A stretch of 33,888 nt of DNA, from assembly GCA_937858895.1 (NCBI GenBank), contig CALLZN010000321.1, forward strand, positions 1 to 33,888, given 5' to 3'. The notes under the pieces were generated by a model, which was not told where the DNA came from, did not search any database, and saw nothing but the letters and a program-made list of their open reading frames with translations. Source of the stretch: an uncultured bacterium (GTDB taxonomy: Bacteria > Planctomycetota > UBA1135 > GCA-002748355). Numbering within the stretch: the stretch's first letter is position 1; the number at the start of each line of letters is the position of its first letter. A program made the translations under genes and the position numbers. Below are positions 9,396 to 17,558 of the stretch, piece after piece.

Positions 9396-10232
9396 TCACT
9401 CGGCAAGCGGGCCCTCCCGGTCGTCCGCGTCCAGCGCCTCGACTTCGTCGACTCCCTCGACTTCGTCGATGGGCTCGGCGCTCACGAGGATGAGGTAAAT
9501 CTCGCCACAAGTCTTGTCCTGACGCGCCTCGAGTCGGCCCTGCTTCATGAGCTCGAGGAGGGCCATGAAGTTGCCGATGACTTCCATCTTGCCGAGCTTC
9601 AATTCGAAGGCCTCGCGGAAGGGGACCTCGTTTCCGAGGCCGCGTGCCAGCAGGCGACCGGCGAGCTCTTCGATGTAGACGGCGAGCGGCTTCTTGTCGA
9701 CTTCGACGCTGTAGGTCTTGCCGAAGTCCGTCTCCTCGAGCAGCTTGGCGTAGGCCTTGAGCAAGAACCAGGCGTCGAGGTCTTCGAGGTCGAGCGACCC
9801 TTCGACTTCGCGCTCATAGTCCTCTTGGGCCAGCTTGCGAATGGCGGCTTCGTCCGCGCCGAAGCTGCCCCGCGCCGCGACGCGCTCGCGGAGCTGACCG
9901 TAGCGTTCGAGCTTGCGAGTGAGCTCGCGGTAGCGCCGATACTCGAGCAGTTGCTGGATGAGCTCGTCGCGCGGATCGAGCTCAGCCTGCAAGTTGACAC
10001 TCTCGGTCGGGAGCAACTCCTTGGACTTGATCTCCATCAAGGTCGACGCCATCACGACGAAGTCGCCGATATCGCCGATGTCGAGGGTCTCGAGCGCCTT
10101 CAAGTACTCGAGGAAGCTCGCGAGGATCTCGGAGATTTGGATCTCGTGGATGTCGACTTCGTGACGCTTGACCAGGTGCAGCAAGAGGTCGAGTGGACCC
10201 GAGAAGGCCGGAAGCTTGACGCGGTAGTCCAT
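9396..10232 (-). CDS. scpA: Segregation and condensation protein A
   Basis: The product is 278 residues, a normal ScpA length, from the ATG at 10232. The start is chosen because family homology begins at once with DYRVKLPAFSGPLDLLLHLV, the hallmark N-terminus. HEVDIHEIQISEI and VVMASTLMEIKSKELLP follow, which form the N-terminal helical domain that binds the SMC neck. The middle is charged and flexible. The C-terminus (FMALLELMKQGRLEARQ) is the winged-helix domain that contacts the SMC head. ScpA is the kleisin of the bacterial condensin and works in the nucleoid with SMC and ScpB. No scpB is visible next to it, which is unusual because scpA-scpB pairs are common. It is divergent from the sigma gene at 10373. 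Confidence 0.95.
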   Translation of the reverse strand: MDYRVKLPAFSGPLDLLLHLVKRHEVDIHEIQISEILASFLEYLKALETLDIGDIGDFVVMASTLMEIKSKELLPTESVNLQAELDPRDELIQQLLEYRRYRELTRKLERYGQLRERVAARGSFGADEAAIRKLAQEDYEREVEGSLDLEDLDAWFLLKAYAKLLEETDFGKTYSVEVDKKPLAVYIEELAGRLLARGLGNEVPFREAFELKLGKMEVIGNFMALLELMKQGRLEARQDKTCGEIYLILVSAEPIDEVEGVDEVEALDADDREGPLAE

Positions 10233-10372
10233 CGCGATGAGCAGCGTAGCAGTTCGCAACACGAAGGAAGCGCGGTCCCTGCCGATTTCACCGCGACGAG
10301 CGCCAGGGGCTAAGGTCAGGGGATGTCCGACTTCCGGGTAACGGCCGAACTGCAGCGCGGGTCTTCTCCTAC

Positions 10373-10990
10373 GTGACCCCCAACCGCACAACGCACACGA
10401 GGCTAGGACCTGGCGTGGCAGCTCGTCCCTACCCGGCATCGCCGGATCTCGAGGCCGCGCGCCTCGGTGACGCGAGTGCCTTCGATCGCCTCGTGCGCCC
10501 TCAGCTCGGCGGTCTCCTCGCGCTCGCGCGCCGCCTCGCCCCGCCGCGGGTCGGCGGCGACGTGCTCCTTCAAGAAGCTCTGATCCGTGCCCATCGTGGT
10601 ATCGCGACCTTTCGCTTCGAATGCAGCTTCAGGGCTTGGCTCGTGCGCATCGTCTACCGGCTGGCGACCGAGCCACGACGCTTGGACCCGGCGCGGCCCC
10701 TTCCGGGTCAGGAGGACATCGACGCGATCGCCGAGCTCCCCGACCACTTCGACGTGGATCCGCTCCAGCGCGTGACGACCCGCGAGCTCGTCGACCGCGT
10801 CGAGGAAGCGATGGAGCGCCTACCTCAGGTGCAACGTGCGGCCTTGCACCTGCGCGCTGTCGAGGGCTTCAGCTACGACGAGATCGCGAGCGTCCTCGAG
10901 TCGACGCCCGGCGCGATGCGCCAGGCTGTGCTCAAGGCGCGACGCAAGCTGCGCCTCCGCCTCGAAGACCAGCTGGGGGACGAACGATGA
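10373..10990 (+). CDS. ECF-type sigma factor with downstream anti-sigma gene
   Basis: The product is 205 residues from a GTG at 10373; another GTG at 10412 gives a shorter N-terminus, and no ATG or clear Shine-Dalgarno sequence decides between them. Region 2 spans about residues 24-100: ARLGDASAFDRLVRPQLGGL, then DVLLQEALIRAHRGIATFR and AWLVRIVYRLA, which fits the ECF pattern. Region 4 is LPQVQRAALHLRAVEGFSYD through ESTPGAMRQAVLKARRKLR. The stop overlaps the next start (ATGA at 10987-10990), so sigma and anti-sigma are coupled. It should direct RNA polymerase to an envelope-stress or secretion regulon, given the exported proteins downstream; this is inference. Confidence 0.88.
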   Translation: MTPNRTTHTRLGPGVAARPYPASPDLEAARLGDASAFDRLVRPQLGGLLALARRLAPPRVGGDVLLQEALIRAHRGIATFRFECSFRAWLVRIVYRLATEPRRLDPARPLPGQEDIDAIAELPDHFDVDPLQRVTTRELVDRVEEAMERLPQVQRAALHLRAVEGFSYDEIASVLESTPGAMRQAVLKARRKLRLRLEDQLGDER

Positions 10991-12291
10991 ACTGGGACCG
11001 CCCCGCCCACGGAAGCTGCCCGCTGACCGACGAGGTCGTCGCTCACGTCCTCGACGGAGACTGCGGCCCAGTCGCTGCGCAGGATGAGCTGCGCGCCCAC
11101 CTCGAGGCCTGCCCACGTTGTCGTCAGGCGCTCGCGATGCAGCGGCGCATCGACGCCATGATCGCGTCGCGCACTTCGACCGAAGTCGATGAAGCCACCG
11201 CGGACCGGTTGCTTGCCTTCTTGCATGCCCCGGCGGCGTTGGCGCCGGATGGCGGGGTCTCGTCCATGGCGTTTTCCGCGCGCGCGTCGCGTGCACGTCG
11301 CGCGAGCTTGGCGCTCGTCGCGCTGGCCGTCGCTGCGTCCCTGGCCTTGCTGCTCTGGGGTGCTTCCGGTGCGGTTGAGCTCGAAGGAGACGCTCCGCGA
11401 GTGCCCGCCGCGGCGCATCGCGAAGACGCGGCTGAGACCTGTCTCCGAGCACCCGACCGCGGAGCTCTCAGCTCCACGACATCGCTTGCCTTGCCGGCTG
11501 GCTTCCGCATCGAGCGGCCGACTGCCCGCGCTGCGGCGACGCGCAACGAGTGGCTTCGGGCCTTCCGTGGGGACTACGTGCGAGGCCTCTCACGCAAGGC
11601 CTTGGGCGATCGTGCGCGACAGCTCTTCGTCGCCGCGACCTACTGCACGCCGCCTACCAAGTCCTGCGTGGACCTTCTCGTGTACGAAGCTAGCGCAGCG
11701 CGAGTGGCGGACCATGGGCCTCACGATCTGCACTTCGACTCGGACTTCCGCATGGCAGCCCTGCGCTGGTATCTCGAGAACAGCGTCGTGCTCCACCCGC
11801 GTGACGCCAGGCGAGACCAGGCGACGGAGTGGGCAGCCTTCGTGCTCGACCTGCGGGGAAGCGAGCGTCGGCGCGCGGTCGATGAGCTACGGGCGAGGGT
11901 CGGCGACGACCTCGAGGCTCTGCCGACCCAGCACCGTGCTGACCTTGCCGGCGCCCTCGGGCTGCGGCTCGGCGCCAAGCGCCTGCGCGCGATGCATGGC
12001 AGCTTCGCGCTTCGCTATCTCGTCGCGGCTGCGATCACGGGCGACGAGCCTTGCCTGGATGCGATCCTCGACTTCTGTGTCGGTCTGGCCAGGTATCGCT
12101 CCAAGGACCTGCTTCCGCTCGCGCAGGAAGTGATCGATAGCTTGCCTCGCAGCGTGCACGCACGTCTTTGCGACCGGGCTGCCACCTTCATCGCCTCGTT
12201 GCGGCGACAACCCGATCGCTTTGCTTTGCGAGACCTTTTCGCCGGGCCTCCCTCCGAGAGCCTTCGATCGGAGAGCCTTCGATCGGACTGA
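10987..12291 (+). CDS. Transmembrane anti-sigma-like protein with zinc-finger HxxxCxxC motif
   Basis: The product is 434 residues from the ATG at 10987, overlapping the sigma stop by 4 bp. Residues 14-50 carry the anti-sigma zinc-binding pattern H38-x3-C42-x2-C45 in HLEACPRCRQAL, as in zf-HC2 proteins. A single transmembrane helix follows at about 107-127 (LALVALAVAASLALLLW), leaving roughly 300 residues outside the cytoplasm, unusually long for the family. The outer part has Arg- and Leu-rich helical segments and is not recognised; it may sense a signal. The gene ends in a perfect 15-bp tandem duplication that encodes ESLRS twice before the stop. The role is to hold the partner sigma factor inactive until an external signal arrives. 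Confidence 0.8.
   Translation: MNWDRPAHGSCPLTDEVVAHVLDGDCGPVAAQDELRAHLEACPRCRQALAMQRRIDAMIASRTSTEVDEATADRLLAFLHAPAALAPDGGVSSMAFSARASRARRASLALVALAVAASLALLLWGASGAVELEGDAPRVPAAAHREDAAETCLRAPDRGALSSTTSLALPAGFRIERPTARAAATRNEWLRAFRGDYVRGLSRKALGDRARQLFVAATYCTPPTKSCVDLLVYEASAARVADHGPHDLHFDSDFRMAALRWYLENSVVLHPRDARRDQATEWAAFVLDLRGSERRRAVDELRARVGDDLEALPTQHRADLAGALGLRLGAKRLRAMHGSFALRYLVAAAITGDEPCLDAILDFCVGLARYRSKDLLPLAQEVIDSLPRSVHARLCDRAATFIASLRRQPDRFALRDLFAGPPSESLRSESLRSD
12256..12285 (+). repeat. Two perfect tandem copies of a 15-bp unit at the 3' end of the anti-sigma gene
   Basis: GAGAGCCTTCGATCG occurs at 12256-12270 and again at 12271-12285. The duplication is in frame and adds ESLRS. It looks like a recent slippage event. 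Confidence 0.9.
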
Positions 12292-12336
12292 TTTACCCCC
12301 GACGGGGTTGCCTTCGGCTTCACCCCTCACATTGAC

Positions 12337-12343
12337 AGAGGAG
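12337..12343 (+). promoter_or_regulatory. Ribosome binding site AGAGGAG
   Basis: A strong Shine-Dalgarno match lies 7 bases before the ATG at 12351 and fixes that start. Most genes in this window lack such a site. Confidence 0.75.
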
Positions 12344-12350
12344 ATCTGAC

Positions 12351-14144
12351 ATGGGACGACTACCTTTCACGCCACGGTTCTGTTCGCTCGAAGCCCTCGT
12401 GGGTTTCGTCGGCACCCTGGTCTTTGCTTCCTTCACGACGGGCAGCTACGCGCCTTTGACGGACGACCCGATCCCCGCGCCGACGAGTGATCTGCGCAAG
12501 GGAGATGTGCGAGTCGCCGATGGCAAGGTCCTACGAGTCTTCGAGGTCGGTGACTTGACGAAGGTGGCGCAAGGGATATCGCTGCCCCGCTTCGACCGAC
12601 AGTTTGAACGCGTCAAGGACAGAACGCTGTTTGACTCAGTCACCGGGGGCAGGCTCGAAGGGCCATGGGGTGACCCCATGATCGTCTTGGATCTGGACGG
12701 CCTCAGCGATCTCATCCGCACGCACGTCGACCCGCAGTCGTGGGAGCGTGAGGGGACGTCCTTGGAAGCGAGTGGCACCAAGCTCATCGCGATCCAAGAC
12801 GACGAGGTCTTGAAGAAGGTCGACGCCTTGTTGGCCGAGTTGCGACGTTCCGTGCGTCCCTGGTTCGAGTTGCGCTGTGTCGCTTTTCGTGGCATCGAGG
12901 CGCATGGGCCGCAGAGGCTCTCGATCGAACGCGCTCGCGAACTCCTAGCTCGAGCGGCTCGCGACGGCCAAGTCGTCTTCGACTCGCAGACGCGTTGTCG
13001 AGCTGAGGACGCGCTCTGCTTTTCACTCGATCGGCGCAGCGCTTACCAACAGGACATCGACTGTGAAGTTGCGCAAGGCGTGGCGATCCACGATCCAAAG
13101 ATCGCTGTCGCGCGAGGAGGCAACAACATCTGGCTCCATCTCGGCGTGGATCCCTTCCAGAAGGGCTTCGTGCTCCAAGGCATGGCGCTGCACGGTGAGC
13201 TCGAGAAGGTCGACAGCCAGAACCTCTCCCCCATCAAAGGCAGCGTCGAAGTCGCGACGACGCGTCACGCTTGCGCGACCTTCGCGGTCGCTCAGGAAGG
13301 CTCGGGAGCCTTCTTCACGCGGGTCGGTGCTTTGGACCTCCTCGTCATCGTCGAGCGTAGCGATGGTGGCGGGACACCAGAAGTTGGGACAGCGACGCCG
13401 CGATTCCATTCGATGCTCGCTCTCCGGACTGCTGCTTTCAGCCGCCTTGAATACCATTTCGACGAGCATTCCGAACTGCCGTCCTTCCACCTCGGCAGCG
13501 GTTCGGACGCCTTCAACGTCGACGCCTTGATGTCCATCGTCAACCTCGACGACGACAGCGAAGAGCAGATCCAGCTCCACAACGGCGTCCTCGTCGTTCC
13601 TGCCAACCATGCGCGAAAGGACCTCGTGTCGCAGGTCATCAAGACCTTGGGGCAGCAACAACTCGACTGCTTCGACGTCGAGCTGCGGCGCGAAGTCGAA
13701 GTCGGCGACGGTAGCTATCGCCTCATCGGTGAACCGCTGCATGCGACGTCGCTCGGTGGCAAGGTGGCCTTCGTCTCCGACGGGAAGCTCCAAGACTACG
13801 TCGCCGACTTTAATGTCGAGATCGCTCAGGACAAGGGGACCTTCGATCCAGTGCTCGCAGCCGTCTTCTCAGGCCTGCAAGTCGCGACTTCGGTGACCTC
13901 GCTCGGTGACGAGTGCCTGGTTGACCTCGTCGTGCTTGGACGCGAGTTGCTCGAGATGCGCCGCGTCGTCGAGCCCGCCGATGGCTCGGGCTCGGTGGAC
14001 TTGCCGAGCGTGAGCGATACGACCTTCGCTCGCACGGTGCGACTGCAGCGCAATGGCGAGCTCGTGCTCGGGGACGGCCCGCTGCTGCGCGACGGCCCGC
14101 ACGAACGGCGCACGCGCCTCGTGCTGCGCTTGCGCCAGCTCTGA
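12351..14144 (+). CDS. Exported protein with secretin N-domain-like sequence
   Basis: The product is 597 residues; the N-terminal stretch to about residue 32 looks like a signal peptide. Residues 60-70 (VLRVFEVGDLT) resemble the start of a secretin N0 domain. Residues 110-166 hold DLSDLIRT-like helices followed by HVDPQSWEREGTSLEASG and a VLKKVDALLAELR helix, the pattern of the secretin N-domain and short-domain repeats in type II/III secretion and pilus secretins. No C-terminal secretin barrel is seen. The remaining 420 residues are beta-rich and unrecognised. It follows the sigma/anti-sigma pair by 59 bp on the same strand and probably belongs to the same operon. It may be a periplasmic partner of a secretion system or the sensory arm of the regulon. 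The secretin link is by eye. Confidence 0.75.
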   Translation: MGRLPFTPRFCSLEALVGFVGTLVFASFTTGSYAPLTDDPIPAPTSDLRKGDVRVADGKVLRVFEVGDLTKVAQGISLPRFDRQFERVKDRTLFDSVTGGRLEGPWGDPMIVLDLDGLSDLIRTHVDPQSWEREGTSLEASGTKLIAIQDDEVLKKVDALLAELRRSVRPWFELRCVAFRGIEAHGPQRLSIERARELLARAARDGQVVFDSQTRCRAEDALCFSLDRRSAYQQDIDCEVAQGVAIHDPKIAVARGGNNIWLHLGVDPFQKGFVLQGMALHGELEKVDSQNLSPIKGSVEVATTRHACATFAVAQEGSGAFFTRVGALDLLVIVERSDGGGTPEVGTATPRFHSMLALRTAAFSRLEYHFDEHSELPSFHLGSGSDAFNVDALMSIVNLDDDSEEQIQLHNGVLVVPANHARKDLVSQVIKTLGQQQLDCFDVELRREVEVGDGSYRLIGEPLHATSLGGKVAFVSDGKLQDYVADFNVEIAQDKGTFDPVLAAVFSGLQVATSVTSLGDECLVDLVVLGRELLEMRRVVEPADGSGSVDLPSVSDTTFARTVRLQRNGELVLGDGPLLRDGPHERRTRLVLRLRQL

Positions 14145-14176
14145 GTCGGTGGCTTCGCGCCACTCGCACCACGAGT

Positions 14177-15838
14177 TCAGAGTTGATAGCCCTGGCTCTG
14201 GGCTCGCGCCTCGCGCGCCGTGCGGCGCGCATCGCGGTCTTCTTCGGCGCTGATGCGGCCGAGGAAGACGCGATCCTTGCAGACGCGCAGCCAGCGTGCA
14301 TAGCGCGGAGCCGCGGCTTCGAGGGCTTCGGCCATGCGGATCGCGACTTCGCGGTACGAAAAATGGCCTTCGGGCGCCGAGCGCAGCTCGCAGAAGTACG
14401 CCATCTGGCGAGCATCGAACTGCAGCCGCACGCGCTGCAAGAAGGCAAAGGGGATCACGTACTGCGCCGCGCGCGGCCAACGCGTAGCGAGGCGGGCAGC
14501 GCTCTCTGCCGCATGGTCGAGGATGGCTCGATAGCGCTCACCGAGGCCCGCGTCCTCGAAGAGCTCGGGCACGACATAGCCATGTCGCGTCGTCAGGGTC
14601 TGCTGCTGCTGGAAGCCCTTGCGATGCCGACCGATGTCGCGGTAGGCGCCAAAGTCGACGAGAACCTCGAAGTCGAGCATGCCTGCACCCTCGAAACCTT
14701 CGGGCATCGCATCCCGCGGTCCGCGCGCTTCGAGGGCGCGGGCGAAGAGCCGCTCGCGTTCGGCGTCTCCGAGCCGGTGCAGCGCGGCGACGAGCTCCGC
14801 ATGCGACCTGCCAGCCTCCTCGTAGACGAGGCTCGCGAGCAGGTGGACTTCGAGGTCCGCGGGTGACGAGAGGAGGCGCAGCTCGCCTTGGGAAGGTCCG
14901 CGCCGAGCCGGCACCGCCTCCGCTTCTTGGAAGAGCTCGTCTGCGATTCCGTGCAGGCGCGCCGGCGTCGCCGCCAAGAAGTCATTGCGCGCGGCATGCG
15001 CGAGCAGCGTCGGAAACTCGCGTTCGGCCTCTTCGCGGATGCGCTCGCCGAGCAAGCGGAACTCGCTGAGCTCGTGAGAAAGCAGCGTCGTGACCAAGTC
15101 GGCGATCGTGCGGGCGTCGGCGATCATCCCCCACTTCGTGTGGATGGCGGGCGTCAGCAGGTAGCGAGCGGCATCGAAGGCTTCGGCGCGCGCCGCGCGC
15201 TCCCACGCCTTCGCGTCGTTGCCGGCGGGGCAGGGCCTGGTCGCGAGCAAGTGCTTGCGCAGGCTCTCGACCGACTCTTGGTAGAAGGCAAAGGTCCTGT
15301 CGATGACCTCGTCGTAGAGCGTCGACCAGGGCTCACCAGCCGCGACGATGTCGGGGTCGCGCCAGTGCCCTTCGCGCGCAAAGGAGATGTAGCGCGTGCT
15401 GCTCTCCTCGAAGCTCGCGCGTCGTTCGCGCTGGACGAAGCGCGTGAAGAGCTGGCTCACGTTCTCGATCGCAAGCTGCACTACGGCGCCTTCGCGCAGC
15501 GAGTTGTGACCGTGGTCGATCGCGTAGGTGCGGAGGAACTTACCGGCCTTCTCGACGAGCACGCTCGACAGCAGGTCTTCGGGGCTCTTGTCCGCGGCTT
15601 CGAAGTCGCGGGCGAAGTCCGCGAGGCTGCGACCTTGTTCGGCGAGGCCCTTGCTGAGGCGGTCGAGAAACGTCTGACGCATCGAAAGGCTGCTGCGCGA
15701 GTAGAGCCCGTTGAGCGTCGCTCGCAGCTCCTGTGGCAGCGCCCGCACGCCGTGGACATCGCCGTGGTCGCGGGCTTCGACGCGCGAGAAGAAGTGCGCG
15801 AGCAGTGCTCCGGCGCTCTTGTCCTTCGTTTCCCCCAT
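14177..15838 (-). CDS. Tandem (two-domain) ThyX-like flavin-dependent thymidylate synthase family protein
   Basis: The product is 553 residues from the ATG at 15838, about twice the usual ThyX length. The first half ends its core with QRERRASFEESSTRY (136-150), which aligns without gaps to the ThyX signature RHRxxSxxExSxRY, with Glu in place of the His. A second ThyX-like half starts near residue 385: IGRHRKGFQQQQTL (402-415) restores RHR but changes the Ser/Glu positions, and FCELRSAPEGHFSYREVA (482-499) matches the ThyX C-terminal helix with its Arg contacts. ThyX methylates dUMP using FAD, NADPH and methylene-tetrahydrofolate as a homotetramer whose active sites are built between subunits. 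A fused pair could supply complementary halves. Folate use fits the upstream fmt gene. Whether it makes dTMP is uncertain, since neither half has an intact signature. Confidence 0.85.
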   Translation of the reverse strand: MGETKDKSAGALLAHFFSRVEARDHGDVHGVRALPQELRATLNGLYSRSSLSMRQTFLDRLSKGLAEQGRSLADFARDFEAADKSPEDLLSSVLVEKAGKFLRTYAIDHGHNSLREGAVVQLAIENVSQLFTRFVQRERRASFEESSTRYISFAREGHWRDPDIVAAGEPWSTLYDEVIDRTFAFYQESVESLRKHLLATRPCPAGNDAKAWERAARAEAFDAARYLLTPAIHTKWGMIADARTIADLVTTLLSHELSEFRLLGERIREEAEREFPTLLAHAARNDFLAATPARLHGIADELFQEAEAVPARRGPSQGELRLLSSPADLEVHLLASLVYEEAGRSHAELVAALHRLGDAERERLFARALEARGPRDAMPEGFEGAGMLDFEVLVDFGAYRDIGRHRKGFQQQQTLTTRHGYVVPELFEDAGLGERYRAILDHAAESAARLATRWPRAAQYVIPFAFLQRVRLQFDARQMAYFCELRSAPEGHFSYREVAIRMAEALEAAAPRYARWLRVCKDRVFLGRISAEEDRDARRTAREARAQSQGYQL

Positions 15839-15899
15839 GGGCACGAACTTACAGAGAGCCCCGCGCGAGGCTACCGCCACCGCGGAGAAGTCTGCCCGC

Positions 15900-16169
15900 T
15901 CAGGCCGCGGCCTCGTCCTCGAGGTCGCGCACACGTCGTTCGAGGCGCTCGACTCGGTCGCGCAGCACGCGCAGCTCGTCGACGAGCAAGCGACCACGCT
16001 GCAGAAAGAAGGCGACGACCCAGATCAGGCCGATCGCGAAGGAAGAAAGGCGCAGCTGAGGGTCACGCCAGCCGGGCAGCCACGCATCGAAGGACGACGC
16101 GGCCACGAAGCTGAGCACGAAGAGGGCTGCAAAAACGAGGTGGAAGCGGCTGTCGCGGTCCAAGGTCAC
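15900..16169 (-). CDS. Small membrane protein with two helices and a C-terminal coiled coil
   Basis: The product is 89 residues. Its GTG start overlaps the rsmB stop in a GTGA, so it is translationally coupled. Two transmembrane segments lie at about residues 9-29 and 41-57. The tail, about 60-86, is a heptad-patterned charged helix (DELRVLRDRVERLERRVRD). It resembles small membrane anchors of unknown role. It sits between rsmB and the ThyX-like gene, 61 bp from the latter. I do not recognise the family. Confidence 0.8.
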   Translation of the reverse strand: MTLDRDSRFHLVFAALFVLSFVAASSFDAWLPGWRDPQLRLSSFAIGLIWVVAFFLQRGRLLVDELRVLRDRVERLERRVRDLEDEAAA

Positions 16170-17548
16170 GTGCCTCCGGGGTCGTCGAGCCTCTCGAATA
16201 CCGTCACACCGCCGCCGTCGCGCAGCGCGGTCTCGGGCAAGCTGCGTTCACTCGACACGACACGCACGCGGCCGGTCGCCGCGAGGTCGCGCGCGACCCC
16301 TTCGTTCTCCTCGAACTCGATGCTGCAGGTCGCGAAGACGATCGGGCTGCCCGCTCGGACATAGCGCAGCGCTTCGAGGACGAGGGCGACCTGGGCCTGC
16401 GCGTGACGCTCGATCGTGTTTGCGGACAAGCGCCACCGGGCTTCGGGCCTTCGCGCGAGGACGCCGCTGTTGCTGCACGGGGCGTCGACGAGGACGAGGT
16501 CGAAGGGCTCCGCCGCGGCCGCGGCCTCGAGGGCTGCCGCGGTCTCCAGTCGCTGCACGCGGCCGGTGGCGGACGCGTCGAGGCCCAGGCGTCCGGCCTC
16601 GACCAAGAGCTGTGCGAGGCGGTCGCTCGCGCTGTCGTAGGCGAAGACCCTGGCATTGGGCAGGGCTTCGGCGATCGCGCAGGTCTTCGTCCCAGGTGCT
16701 GCGCAGAGGTCGAGGATGCGCAGCTCGCCCCTGCCGCTGCGTTCGGCGAAGCGTCGAGCCTGGTCGACCACGAGGTCGACGACCTCGATCTGCGTCGTGT
16801 CCTGAATCGCGAAGTGTCCGTCCTTGAAGGCCTGGGTCTCGATCAAGTTCGCGTGCGGACGCGTCACGAGCAGGTTGCGCGCGGCGAGCCCTTCGCGGAC
16901 TTCGCAGCCCGCGGCGCGCAGCGACGCCGCGACCTCGTCGGGCGTCGACTGCGCCGTAATCCGCAGCGAGGTCGGTGGGCGCGAGTTCGAGGCCTCGGCG
17001 ATCGCGAACGTCGCTTCACGGCCGAAGTCCTGCATCCAGCGCTCGAGGATCTCGCGCGGCAAGGAATGCCAAATCGCCAGCCAGTCGAGCTCGTCGCCCT
17101 GGGCGCGGCTCGCTTCGAGCCAAGCGGCGGGGTCACGCGTGGCTGCGAGTTTGCGCAAGAGCGCATTGGCGAACTTGGCGCCACCTTCACCGGCCGCCCG
17201 CCTCGCGAGGGCCACGCCGGCATGGACGATCGAATGCGCCGGCAGATCGGGGGCGTAGAAGAGCTGCCAAGCACTCAGCAAGAGCGCGGCTCGCAAGCCC
17301 TGGGGCCGCGGGGTCCGCCCGCGTGCGACGTCCGCGAGGATGGCGTCGAGGGTCGCGATGCGGGCGACGCTGCCTTCGGCGATGTCCCGGGCTAGGGCAC
17401 GGTCCCGCGGCTCGAGGTCCGGCGGCGGGAAGGGTCGTTTGCGAGTCCCGAGGCGAGCCCGAGAAGGGTCGGCGACGAGGTAGGCCGTCAAGACATCCCA
17501 GGCAGCACGGCGAGCCGCGGCCGGAGTCGCACTATCTGCGGCCGTCAT
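16166..17548 (-). CDS. rsmB: 16S rRNA m5C967 methyltransferase RsmB (Sun/Fmu)
   Basis: The product is 460 residues from the ATG at 17548, 10 bp after the fmt stop; an ATG at 17575 overlapping fmt is also possible. Residues 8-150 are the NusB-like N-terminal domain (ARDIAEGSVARIATLDAIL, SAWQLFYAPDLPAHSIVHA). The methyltransferase domain follows: SAM-binding LDLCAAPGTKT (279-289), the motif IV cysteine C358 in DAPCSNSG and the catalytic motif VI cysteine C408 in ATCSIEFEEN. Both cysteines required for RNA m5C chemistry are present. It methylates C967 of 16S rRNA in the cytoplasm. The fmt-rsmB order is a common bacterial arrangement, which supports the assignment. Confidence 0.94.
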   Translation of the reverse strand: MTAADSATPAAARRAAWDVLTAYLVADPSRARLGTRKRPFPPPDLEPRDRALARDIAEGSVARIATLDAILADVARGRTPRPQGLRAALLLSAWQLFYAPDLPAHSIVHAGVALARRAAGEGGAKFANALLRKLAATRDPAAWLEASRAQGDELDWLAIWHSLPREILERWMQDFGREATFAIAEASNSRPPTSLRITAQSTPDEVAASLRAAGCEVREGLAARNLLVTRPHANLIETQAFKDGHFAIQDTTQIEVVDLVVDQARRFAERSGRGELRILDLCAAPGTKTCAIAEALPNARVFAYDSASDRLAQLLVEAGRLGLDASATGRVQRLETAAALEAAAAAEPFDLVLVDAPCSNSGVLARRPEARWRLSANTIERHAQAQVALVLEALRYVRAGSPIVFATCSIEFEENEGVARDLAATGRVRVVSSERSLPETALRDGGGVTVFERLDDPGGT

Positions 17549-17558
17549 GCTGGGTTCG

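Noticed and set aside
14888..16114. Plus-strand frames opposite the ThyX-like gene, and similar ones opposite rsmB (16403-17395) and fmt (17547-18476)
   Set aside because: Each is antisense to a gene with clear family motifs and has no recognisable domain.
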